Made by a program: the position numbers and the translations under genes
Origin: CAZAQV01 sp964487255
GTDB taxonomy: Bacteria; Myxococcota_A; Polyangia; Polyangiales; CAZAQV01
Direction of reading: 5' to 3'
DNA length: 64,000 nt
NCBI GenBank assembly: GCA_964487255.1
Contig: CAZAQV010000003.1
Location: forward strand, 248,001 to 312,000
Shown here: piece after piece, positions 57,503-64,000 of the stretch
Position numbering within the stretch: the first letter of the stretch is position 1
Layout of the letters: each line of letters begins with the position of its first letter
The notes under the pieces: generated by a model
Told to the model about the DNA's origin: nothing
Database searches by the model: none
What the model saw: the letters and a program-made list of their open reading frames with translations, nothing else

Positions 57503-57625
57503 CAGGGGTTGGCACCCAACCCCTCTCGCTCTTTGAGCGATTCACCCCAGCTCCCCCGACCAGCTCCGAGTCGCAACGATGGATCTGCTAATAGCAGATC
57601 CCGTTGCATTGACTTCGCGTTGTTC
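57503..57625 (-). repeat. composite hairpin element between sucC and sucD
   Basis: On the coding strand, first a TANNW-loop core GGATCTGC TATTA GCAGATCC (57601-57581) with arms GCAACG/CGTTGC. Then GGAGCTGG and GGGGGAGCTGGGGTGAATCG, a small hairpin CGCTCAAAGAGCG, and the GTG-loop hairpin GGGGTTGG GTG CCAACCCC (57523-57505). The sucD ATG lies 39 nt further on. Confidence 0.75.
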
Positions 57626-57631
57626 ATCCCT

Positions 57632-58807
57632 TTACTCCTTCACCGCATCGACAATTTTTTTCGCGCCATCGGCCATGGTGGTGGCGGGCGTGATCGCGAG
57701 GTCCGAATTGGCCAAGATCTCTCGACCCTGCTCCACATTGGTGCCCTCGAGGCGAACGACGAGCGGTACCTTGAGCCCGAGCTCTTTCGTCGCCGCAACA
57801 ACACCATTGGCGATGATGTCGCACTTCATGATGCCGCCAAAGATGTTGACGAAAATGCCCTGCACACTCTCGGAGCGCAGGATGATTTTGAAGGCCTTGG
57901 TGACGGCCGCTTGGTCTGCGCCCCCACCGACATCGAGAAAGTTAGCGGGCTCACCACCATAGTGCTTGATGATGTCCATAGTCGCCATGGCCAGCCCTGC
58001 ACCGTTGACGAGGCAACCGATATTGCCATCGAGCTGAATGAACGACAGGCCTGCCTCGGAAGCCTCAATTTCGGTCGGCGCCTCTTCACTCAAATCGCGA
58101 AGCTCTTCCCAGTCTTTGTGGCGGAACGAAGCGTTCGAGTCGAAGTTAACCTTTGCGTCCAGCGCGAGCACCTCGTCGTTTTTGGTGAGGATGAGCGGAT
58201 TGATCTCCGCGATCGAGCAGTCCTCCTTTTCGAAGAGAGTGGCGAGTCCTTTGAGCAACTTGGCAAAGGACTTCTGCGCGGTCTTGTTCATGCCAAGGCC
58301 GAATGCGAGCTGTCGAATCTGATAGCCCTGAAGCCCAACCGCTGGATCGATGAAGACTTTGTAGATCTTCTCCGGTGACTTTTCGGCGACCTCTTCAATG
58401 TCGACGCCGCCCTCGGTCGAGGCCATGATGGCCACGCGGCGGCTCTCACGATCCACCACGAGCGCGAGGTAGAGTTCTTTGGCAATATCGAGCCCTTGCT
58501 CGACCAACAGTCGATTAACCTGCTTGCCCTCCGGGCCCGTCTGGTGGGTCACCAGCGTCGCACCAAAGATGCTGTTCGCCGCCTCTTCGGCCGCCGCGAC
58601 GCCTTTAACCACTTTGACACCGCCAGCCTTGCCGCGACCGCCCGCGTGAATCTGCGCCTTGACGACAACCACTTCGTTGCCCGTCTCTTTGATCAGCCTC
58701 TCCGCGGCGGCTTTGGCCTCCGCAACCGACATCGCCGGAATGCCTTTCGGCACGGGAATACCGTATCGGCGGTAGATTTCTTTGGCTTGGTACTCGTGTA
58801 TGTTCAT
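57632..58807 (-). CDS. sucC: succinyl-CoA synthetase beta subunit
   Basis: 391 residues, ATP-grasp type. MNIHEYQAKEIYRRYGIPVPKG begins the family. KAQIHAGGRGKAGGVKV carries the nucleotide lysines, and EINPLILTKNDEVLALDAKVNFD supplies metal ligands. GCLVNGAGLAMATMDIIKHYGGEPANFLDVGGGA forms the active-site loop at the CoA end. GGAAGGG stands 9 nt before the ATG, immediately after the GTG-loop hairpin. Confidence 0.97.
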   Translation of the reverse strand: MNIHEYQAKEIYRRYGIPVPKGIPAMSVAEAKAAAERLIKETGNEVVVVKAQIHAGGRGKAGGVKVVKGVAAAEEAANSIFGATLVTHQTGPEGKQVNRLLVEQGLDIAKELYLALVVDRESRRVAIMASTEGGVDIEEVAEKSPEKIYKVFIDPAVGLQGYQIRQLAFGLGMNKTAQKSFAKLLKGLATLFEKEDCSIAEINPLILTKNDEVLALDAKVNFDSNASFRHKDWEELRDLSEEAPTEIEASEAGLSFIQLDGNIGCLVNGAGLAMATMDIIKHYGGEPANFLDVGGGADQAAVTKAFKIILRSESVQGIFVNIFGGIMKCDIIANGVVAATKELGLKVPLVVRLEGTNVEQGREILANSDLAITPATTMADGAKKIVDAVKE

Positions 58808-58821
58808 TCCGACTAACCCTT

Positions 58822-58945
58822 CCAGGGTCTGGCACCCAGACCCTCTCTCACACCGTTCGATTCACCCAAACTCCCCCGACCAGCTCCGTTTCGCAATGAT
58901 TGATCTGCTATTAGCAGATCACATTGCTCGGACTTCGCATATTCT
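58822..58945 (-). repeat. composite hairpin element between mdh and sucC
   Basis: Same layout as 57503-57625. TANNW-loop core TGATCTGC TAATA GCAGATCA (58921-58901) with arms GCAAT/ATTGC. Then GGAGCTGG, GGGGGAGTTTGGGTGAATCG and the GTG-loop hairpin GGGTCTGG GTG CCAGACCC (58843-58825), 17 nt from the sucC ATG. Compared with the other copy, three stems have exchanged base pairs and stay complementary. Confidence 0.75.
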
Positions 58946-58958
58946 ACGTGCAGCATCC

Positions 58959-59897
58959 TTAGAGTTTCGAGGCGGCATCCACGAGCTCGCGAACGTGCGC
59001 TGCACTGTTGTTGAGAAGTGACTTTTCCTCGTCGGAAAGCTCGATTTCGATGATGCGCTCGACGCCGTCCTTACCGATTTGGCACGGAACACCCATGTAG
59101 ATGCCTTCGTGTCCGTACTGACCGCTCAGGAAGGCGGCGCATGCGATGGTACGCTTTTGGTCTTTGAGGTAGCTCTGCGCCATACTGATCGCACCCGCCG
59201 CAGGCGCCACATATGCGCTCGTGCCCATGAGACCCACGATTTCACCGCCACCCTTTTTGGTGCGCTCTACAATCGCGTCGAGCTTGTCCTTGGCAATGAG
59301 CTGCGTCACGGGAATACCGTTGACGTTGCAGTACGAAAGCGTGGGAACCATAGTGTCACCGTGGCCACCAAGCACAAGAGCGCCGACCTCTTTGGTGCTA
59401 CAGCCAACTTCGTCGGCGATGAAGTGTTGAAAGCGAGCGCTGTCGAGTGCGCCCGCCATGCCGACGACCTTCGCGTGCGAAAAACCTGTGACCTTTTGCA
59501 TCTCGTAAACCATCGCATCGAGTGGGTTTGAGATGACGATCACAAATGCATCGGGCGCGTGCTCTTTGATACCGGAGGCAACCGAACGGATGATCTTGAG
59601 GTTGATCGCGAGCAAGTCGTCACGACTCATGCCCGGCTTTCGCGGAACACCCGCTGTGACGATGCACACGTCCGATCCCGCGATGTCCGCGTAGTTCGCG
59701 CTGCCTGAAATTTTCGCGTCGAATCCGTCGAGCGCACAAGCTTGCGAGATGTCGAGCGCCTTGCCCTTCGCAACGCCCTCCTTGTCGGGAATATCCACCA
59801 GGATGACGTCCCCAAGTTCACGGCGCGCGCACAGGATGGCGAGCTCGCCGCCAATGTTTCCAGCTCCAATCAAGGCTATTTTCGGTCGCTTCGGCAT
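58959..59897 (-). CDS. mdh: malate dehydrogenase (LDH-like type)
   Basis: 312 residues from the ATG at 59895-59897, with GGGAGA 7 nt upstream. It oxidises malate to oxaloacetate with NAD. The NAD site IALIGAGNIGG, the specificity Arg in GVPRKPGMSR (malate, not lactate), and catalytic His in GGHGDTMVP are present. First gene of the mdh-sucC-sucD run of TCA enzymes. Confidence 0.96.
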   Translation of the reverse strand: MPKRPKIALIGAGNIGGELAILCARRELGDVILVDIPDKEGVAKGKALDISQACALDGFDAKISGSANYADIAGSDVCIVTAGVPRKPGMSRDDLLAINLKIIRSVASGIKEHAPDAFVIVISNPLDAMVYEMQKVTGFSHAKVVGMAGALDSARFQHFIADEVGCSTKEVGALVLGGHGDTMVPTLSYCNVNGIPVTQLIAKDKLDAIVERTKKGGGEIVGLMGTSAYVAPAAGAISMAQSYLKDQKRTIACAAFLSGQYGHEGIYMGVPCQIGKDGVERIIEIELSDEEKSLLNNSAAHVRELVDAASKL

Positions 59898-60016
59898 GCT
59901 TTTTCTCCCTTTCGGTCTCGCGACGTATATCAGGGGCAAGCGCGATTTTCGAGCCCGAGTTCGTGCGCACGGATACGCTTTGCCAACGGATAGGAGCATC
60001 TGGCACAATTGCGGCA

Positions 60017-61372
60017 ATGCTTCGGTTTCCCGCGACTTTGGGAATAATTCTAACGAGCCTGCTCCTGCTCACGGGGCCGACCTCCGCGCAAGAGCAGATG
60101 AACGTGGCGGTGATGGGCTTCGGCGGAACCACGGGTGCCAAAATCCGACAGTCCGTCGTCTCAGCCATGAGCACCCGAAAGGAAATCAACGTCGTGCCCC
60201 TGAGCGACGTGCGCTCCGCAGAAGAGCGACTCGGCGTAAGTGTGAATGACACGACTGGCGCACAGAAGGTCGGCCACGAACAACGTATCGTCGGGTTCAT
60301 CGATGGCAACGCGGGTCGGCGCGGGCGGGCTTGGACAGCTCGCATTGAACTGCGCAGCGGTACGACCGGCGAAGTCCTCAGGACGGCAAGCTTTCGCGAT
60401 CGCACCTTGAACGGGCTCCAGCGCAAAGTCCGCTTCGGCACTTGGGGTGCCATTCGAGAGCCGCTGCAGACAACAGCAGGCCAAGCGTTCGCTGCTGCGG
60501 ACGAGCCCTCCGAAGCCGTTGAAGAAGCGGCTGCGGGTGATGACGAGTGGGAGGAAGGCGACGAGTGGGAGGAAGGCGACGACCGGGAGGAAGGCGACGA
60601 GTGGGAGGAAGGCGACGAGTGGGAGGAAGGCGACGATGAAGAGTCGCAGAGCGATGCGCCACCACACGATGTGATGCCCTCGATGCGTGCGTCGGTCGGA
60701 CTAACTGGACTGATGCGATCGCTGTCGTTCTCGTACCAAGGTGGCGACGTCTCACCGAGTTCCTTCGCCACCTTGGGCCTCGGCTTTCGTTTACAGGTCC
60801 ATCCGATCGAAAACCTTGGCGTCCTGCTTCATGGAGATGCAATCTTTCCAATCTCCTCTGGTGATACCGACGGCAACCTCAGCTATCCGACATCCTCGGG
60901 GCACTTGCTCGTGGCCGCTCACGGACGCTTTTCACTCGACGACGCCATCGTCGGTGTCACGCTCGGAATCGAACATCGCGAGACCGTCATTTCCGCAGCG
61001 GGTCCTGCGAGGCCACAAACGCCGACAGCCGCACCGGTCCCGTCGGTTTCGTACGATGCGCTGCGTCTCGGCGGTGACCTTCAACTGTCAGTTTCATCGC
61101 TGTTGCTTGAGTTCCACGGTGCCCTGCTCTTTCCACTTGCTGTCGGTTCCATCGACGACCCCGTGTGGATGCGGGACGCTGGCGGTTTCGGTTTCAACAT
61201 TGGGGCTGAGCTCGACTTGCCCGTGGAAGGATCGTGGAGTTTCGTCGCCGGAGCCGACCTGGACCTCTTCCTGCTGAGCGCTGGGGCTGTGGATACAAAT
61301 GACCCATTTCCCGAAGCCTCGGCGAGCGACCTCTACGTGAGTGTATACCTCGGATCCGGATTCACGCTTTAG
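60017..61372 (+). CDS. secreted/outer membrane protein with acidic tandem repeats
   Basis: 451 residues from ATG 60017. Signal peptide MLRFPATLGIILTSLLLLTGPTSAQ. Residues about 28-150 resemble a TolB-N-like or curli-like domain: MNVAVMGFGGTTGAKIRQSV with VVPLSDVRSAEERLG, and a GKA-type strand. An acidic block of five DEWEEG units (about 176-205) follows. The C-terminal 240 residues look like an eight-strand barrel ending SASDLYVSVYLGSGFTL. A function is not recognised; it may sense or bind cations. Its last 11 bp overlap the convergent xerD. Confidence 0.65.
   Translation: MLRFPATLGIILTSLLLLTGPTSAQEQMNVAVMGFGGTTGAKIRQSVVSAMSTRKEINVVPLSDVRSAEERLGVSVNDTTGAQKVGHEQRIVGFIDGNAGRRGRAWTARIELRSGTTGEVLRTASFRDRTLNGLQRKVRFGTWGAIREPLQTTAGQAFAAADEPSEAVEEAAAGDDEWEEGDEWEEGDDREEGDEWEEGDEWEEGDDEESQSDAPPHDVMPSMRASVGLTGLMRSLSFSYQGGDVSPSSFATLGLGFRLQVHPIENLGVLLHGDAIFPISSGDTDGNLSYPTSSGHLLVAAHGRFSLDDAIVGVTLGIEHRETVISAAGPARPQTPTAAPVPSVSYDALRLGGDLQLSVSSLLLEFHGALLFPLAVGSIDDPVWMRDAGGFGFNIGAELDLPVEGSWSFVAGADLDLFLLSAGAVDTNDPFPEASASDLYVSVYLGSGFTL
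60542..60631 (+). repeat. 18-bp coding tandem repeat (five DEWEEG units)
   Basis: The unit gacgagtgggaggaaggc is present five times with one variant (gaccgg in the third). It encodes Asp-Glu-Trp-Glu-Glu-Gly and is prone to length change. Confidence 0.92.
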
Positions 61373-62282
61373 ACCGAGGGTGATAACGGGTGTGAACCGA
61401 CCGAAGATGGTCGGTCGCCACGTGCGTGTACACTTCGGTCGTCGAGATGTCTTTGTGGCCGAGCATGGACTGCACCGACCGCAAGTCCGCACCGCCTCGA
61501 AGCAAGTGCGTCGCGAACGAATGGCGCAACGTGTGCGGAGACACAGTCTTGGATATGCCCGCGATCCGGGCGTAACGTCCGAGCAATTTCCATACCCCTT
61601 GGCGGGTCAGCGGACGCCGACGGTTGTTTAGAAAGACGTGCCCCTCGCCGGGGCGAGCAAACTTTGGTCTCGCCGACTGCGCCCACTCGCGAAGGGCGTC
61701 GAGGGCCACGCTCGCAATCGGCACCACTCGCGTCTTGTCGCCCTTTCCGGTCACGCGCACGAAGCCCGACTCGACGTTGATGTTCGACATCTGCAGGTTG
61801 ACGAGTTCTGAGACACGTAGTCCCGACGAATAGAGCAACACAATCATCGCATGATCGCGTAAGCCGCGATCCGTCGACGTGTCAGGTGCGCCGAGGAGCC
61901 GCTCAACTTCGCCTTCACTGAGCACCTTGGGCAAGCGTGAGATTTTCTTCGGGGCGTCAAGGAGTTCACTGGGATCGACGCGAATCTCCTTTTCATCCAT
62001 CAGGAACTTGAAGAAGCCACGAAGCGAGGAAAGCATTCGAGCTTGTGAACGCGGGCTGAGTCTCGCGCGTGAAAGCGACACCAAAAACTCAGCGACGATG
62101 CCCATCTCGATGCACGCAGGCTCAGCGCAGCCTTTGTCAACCGCGAAGTTGATGAACCGACTCAAATCGCGCGCATACGACTCAATCGTGTTGGGCTGAA
62201 GACCACGCTCTACGCGCAAATGTCCAACATATCGCTCCACCCAAACATCGAGTTCTGATTGTTTTTTTGCCGCTTCGCTCAA
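61362..62282 (-). CDS. tyrosine recombinase XerC/XerD
   Basis: 306 residues, the length of XerC and XerD. It resolves chromosome dimers at dif with FtsK. All six catalytic residues are present: Arg156 (YSSGLRVSEL), Lys180, His250, Arg253 (HTLRHSFA), His276 (LGHKDIS) and Tyr285 (EVYTH). The N-terminal core-binding SAM-like domain is normal. Nothing phage-like is nearby, so it is the housekeeping enzyme and not an integrase. Which of the two paralogues cannot be told. Confidence 0.93.
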   Translation of the reverse strand: MSEAAKKQSELDVWVERYVGHLRVERGLQPNTIESYARDLSRFINFAVDKGCAEPACIEMGIVAEFLVSLSRARLSPRSQARMLSSLRGFFKFLMDEKEIRVDPSELLDAPKKISRLPKVLSEGEVERLLGAPDTSTDRGLRDHAMIVLLYSSGLRVSELVNLQMSNINVESGFVRVTGKGDKTRVVPIASVALDALREWAQSARPKFARPGEGHVFLNNRRRPLTRQGVWKLLGRYARIAGISKTVSPHTLRHSFATHLLRGGADLRSVQSMLGHKDISTTEVYTHVATDHLRSVHTRYHPRSKA

Positions 62283-62312
62283 GCCGCGTTAATCGTACGG
62301 CCGCTTGGCGGC

Positions 62313-62627
62313 TCAACCAACTTCTTGCGCAACCCAGGAGAGGTAGTCGGGCAAACCGTGTTCGACGCTCCAAGCGAGCAATTCCGGGCAGTCATACGGG
62401 TGGAGCTGCACAACGCGCTCGCGTAATTTGGCGAACCCCGCAGCAGTCGTTTTGATAATAAGCATCAGTTCTTCGTCGCTCTGGACTTCACCCTCCCAGC
62501 GATAGGTCGAGCGAATGCCCGGAACGGTGTTGACGCAAGCGGCAAGTCGTTCGCCGACGAGAACTTCGGCAATGGATCTCGCAACCTCTTCGCTCGGTAC
62601 CGTACAAAAACAGACCATCACGTTCAT
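62313..62627 (-). CDS. cutA: divalent cation tolerance protein CutA
   Basis: 104 residues from the ATG at 62625-62627 (MNVMVCFCTVPSEEVARSIA). A trimeric PII-like fold: LAACVNTVPGIRSTYRWEGEVQSDEE, LMLIIKTT, HPYDCPELLAWSVEHGLPDYLSWV. All are family-conserved. Proposed role in copper tolerance; the biochemical role is unsettled. Confidence 0.95.
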   Translation of the reverse strand: MNVMVCFCTVPSEEVARSIAEVLVGERLAACVNTVPGIRSTYRWEGEVQSDEELMLIIKTTAAGFAKLRERVVQLHPYDCPELLAWSVEHGLPDYLSWVAQEVG

Positions 62628-62653
62628 GCCACGCAGCGTAGCATTCGCAGCGC

Positions 62654-63268
62654 CTAGAAGCCGAGCACCCGCTTGGGCTCGTCGCGCGAAACCAGGACGC
62701 GTATGCCAGAACGCCACCGAGTCATGTGACGAAGACGCATGACGCCGTCGCGCGCCAAGGGCAGAAAGACCTCTATGGCGGCACCATCCGCACTCGGCAA
62801 GGTGCCCGAAGGAAAAATAAACAATCCCACCTCAATCGGCTTTTCGGGGTCGAAGAGGTCGTACGCCTGAGCGCTGGGCGTTGCCCGACGCATGACGCGA
62901 GAGATGGCCTCGTCTCGCTTGACCACCCGCCACAAGCTACGCGGTCGACGCGTGCGTCCGCCGAGCGAGACGCCCATAACCACTTCGGGGGCCATCACGT
63001 CCTCGAGCGTCGTTCGGTCGCCGGTCGCAAGCGCCACGAGCAGCTTCTTTGCGACGCGCTGCTCTTCGAGAAACCGTTCTTCTTGCCGTACGACCTCCAC
63101 GTCCGGGTAGAGCGCAGAGAGTTCCTCGTCACTGGTGTTGTTGCTAGGACTCCATGACACCCGGTCGTTGCGCGCAGTGGCTGGAGTCACTGTCTGCGCG
63201 TCGCCGCAGCCCACCATCGCAACGAGCAACAGCGCGCTAGAGGTCGAGTGTGTAAGTCGATAGAGCAC
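62654..63268 (-). CDS. lipoprotein of unknown function
   Basis: 204 residues from a GTG start at 63268. Lipobox LLVAMVGC puts lipidation at Cys21. The mature part has an alpha-helical stretch (EEELSALYPDVEVVRQEERFLEEQRVAKKLL), then VMGVSLGGRTRRPRSLWRVVKRDE and strands GLFIFPSGTLP and VFLPLARDGVMRLRHM. No family recognised. The gene overlaps the end of the amidotransferase gene by 32 bp, suggesting cotranslation. Confidence 0.6.
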   Translation of the reverse strand: MLYRLTHSTSSALLLVAMVGCGDAQTVTPATARNDRVSWSPSNNTSDEELSALYPDVEVVRQEERFLEEQRVAKKLLVALATGDRTTLEDVMAPEVVMGVSLGGRTRRPRSLWRVVKRDEAISRVMRRATPSAQAYDLFDPEKPIEVGLFIFPSGTLPSADGAAIEVFLPLARDGVMRLRHMTRWRSGIRVLVSRDEPKRVLGF

Positions 63269-64000
63269 GGTCCACGACCAGCACCTGCCCTTTAGCAAGT
63301 TGCGTGTAGTCGCTCGATGGTGATTGCTTGCCACCCAGAACCAGGACGTAACGGTGTTCTGTTGAAAGCGCAAGCGCGCCGACGCCACTGAAGCGCCGAG
63401 AAACCCAGCACAGCTCGACGCCCCGCTGCAAGGCGTAGAACGAACGCCCATCGGTCAGCATACAAGTCAGCGACGGCTCCGGCGCATCAACTTCCATACA
63501 GAGTTTGTCGACCTCGCGCACGGTTTGAGACAACGCTGCGTGAACTTGTTTCTCACGATCGCTGCGAGAGAACTCGCCCTCTTGCCCTAGGGCATCGCGC
63601 TCATAAAGGTGGCGGAGTAAGACGTGAAACAAGACTTCGCTGTCGGTCTGTCCGCGGATGTTTCGGCGGATGAAGTCAGGAATGCCCTCGAGCAGTCGAT
63701 CGCGCATCCGTCCGAACTCCGGAATCGTCCCGGCATGCGCAAAAAGCCAAGAGCGCATCCGGAAAGGGTGTGTGTTCTCGGCGCGAAAACCTCCCACCGT
63801 TGGAAAACGCAAATGCATGATGGCACAGTCGGTGCTGACCGAGTTTGCGATTTCGCCCCAGTTGATGGTGCGGTCTTCGGAGAGCGGTCGCTTCTTGAGA
63901 AGGACCTCACCGTTTTGGTAGAAACCGAGGCCCCAACCGAGTGGACCCGATGTGACTTTGGGACCGAGCACAGCGCCTTCTCGTTCGAGCGTCGCTTGTA
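63237..64000 (-). CDS. class II glutamine amidotransferase domain protein (YafJ/GATase-like), N-terminus outside window
   Basis: 254 residues visible, the beginning cut by the window edge. INWGEIANSVSTDCAIMHLRFPTVGGFRAENTHPF, WLFAHAGTIPEF and the later DSEVLFHVLLRHL are characteristic of the GATase_4/YafJ group of Ntn hydrolases. The nucleophile Cys2 would lie before the window. Such stand-alone glutaminase domains have ill-defined roles. The reading frame is open across the edge (QATLEREGAVLGPK). Confidence 0.88.
   Translation of the reverse strand, partial: QATLEREGAVLGPKVTSGPLGWGLGFYQNGEVLLKKRPLSEDRTINWGEIANSVSTDCAIMHLRFPTVGGFRAENTHPFRMRSWLFAHAGTIPEFGRMRDRLLEGIPDFIRRNIRGQTDSEVLFHVLLRHLYERDALGQEGEFSRSDREKQVHAALSQTVREVDKLCMEVDAPEPSLTCMLTDGRSFYALQRGVELCWVSRRFSGVGALALSTEHRYVLVLGGKQSPSSDYTQLAKGQVLVVDRALSTYTLDL

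Noticed and set aside
59998..60016. Sigma-54 promoter (TGGCAC..TTGC) before the secreted acidic-repeat gene
   Set aside because: Spacing between the two elements is two bases rather than about five, and it would place the start codon at the transcription start.
60542..60631. Five short direct repeats as CRISPR-like
   Set aside because: Units are contiguous, with no spacers, and encode DEWEEG in frame.
61362..62282. Tyrosine recombinase as the integrase of a genomic island
   Set aside because: Length and residues match XerC/XerD, no att-like repeats or phage genes are nearby, and both tRNA genes are far away and intact.

Overview
This is a 64 kb chromosomal window from a moderately GC-rich delta-type Gram-negative bacterium, most likely a member of the Myxococcota. 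Three features support that placement. The first is a C-terminal MYXO-CTERM-type sorting tail on a gingipain-like protein (9820-13398). The second is a TIGR02266-like stand-alone PilZ protein. The third is a bacterial microcompartment (BMC) locus whose two tandem-domain shell proteins resemble those I know from Haliangium ochraceum. A run of 100 N inside a 15-bp tandem repeat (5267-5366) shows that this is a draft assembly. No phage, insertion sequence, CRISPR array or rRNA operon is visible.

Layout. 1-3094 (minus strand): tRNA-Val(CAC), meaB, a kelch-type lipoprotein and the start of a thiolase. 3234-5505: an S1-domain RNA-binding protein with an Ala/Pro/Asp repeat tail. 5647-9742: a PilZ protein, then the compact BMC operon (BMC-T, BMC-H, BMC-P, CoA-acylating aldehyde dehydrogenase, BMC-T). 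9820-13398: a secreted RTX/C25-peptidase/MYXO-CTERM protein. 13535-26626 (plus strand): prfB with its programmed frameshift, lysS, then an outer-membrane biogenesis run (LolC/E, LolD, BamA, Skp, a TolC-like protein, MlaC), followed by DUF507, yicC and gmk. 26631-30049 (minus): radA and a porin-like protein. 30120-38974 (plus): RNase J, a metalloprotease-like lipoprotein, tig, clpX, lon (with no clpP between them) and a small secreted protein. 39030-46008: tRNA-Val(TAC) and an RND efflux operon ending in DUF502. 46243-50850: an M20 peptidase, glyS and a trypsin-like lipoprotein. 50819-60017 (minus): rlmN, an M3 peptidase, dapD, ndk, hicAB, sucD, sucC and mdh. 60017-64000: a secreted protein with acidic repeats, xerD/C, cutA, a lipoprotein and a truncated class II glutamine amidotransferase.

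Most of the content is conserved housekeeping. The aldehyde dehydrogenase plus shell proteins can make a small metabolosome, but no signature enzyme that would generate the aldehyde lies beside them. The Lol, Bam, Skp, TolC and Mla genes together serve outer-membrane assembly.

The most unusual signal is non-coding. At least ten intergenic spacers carry a related hairpin element. Its core has the form GAT-N-T/C-GC, then a 5-nt loop usually reading TANNW, then the complementary arm. The stems and the flanking arms change in compensating pairs between copies. Two copies run directly into the start codons of lysS and yicC. A second hairpin module with a GTG loop recurs upstream of sucC, sucD and the BMC aldehyde dehydrogenase.
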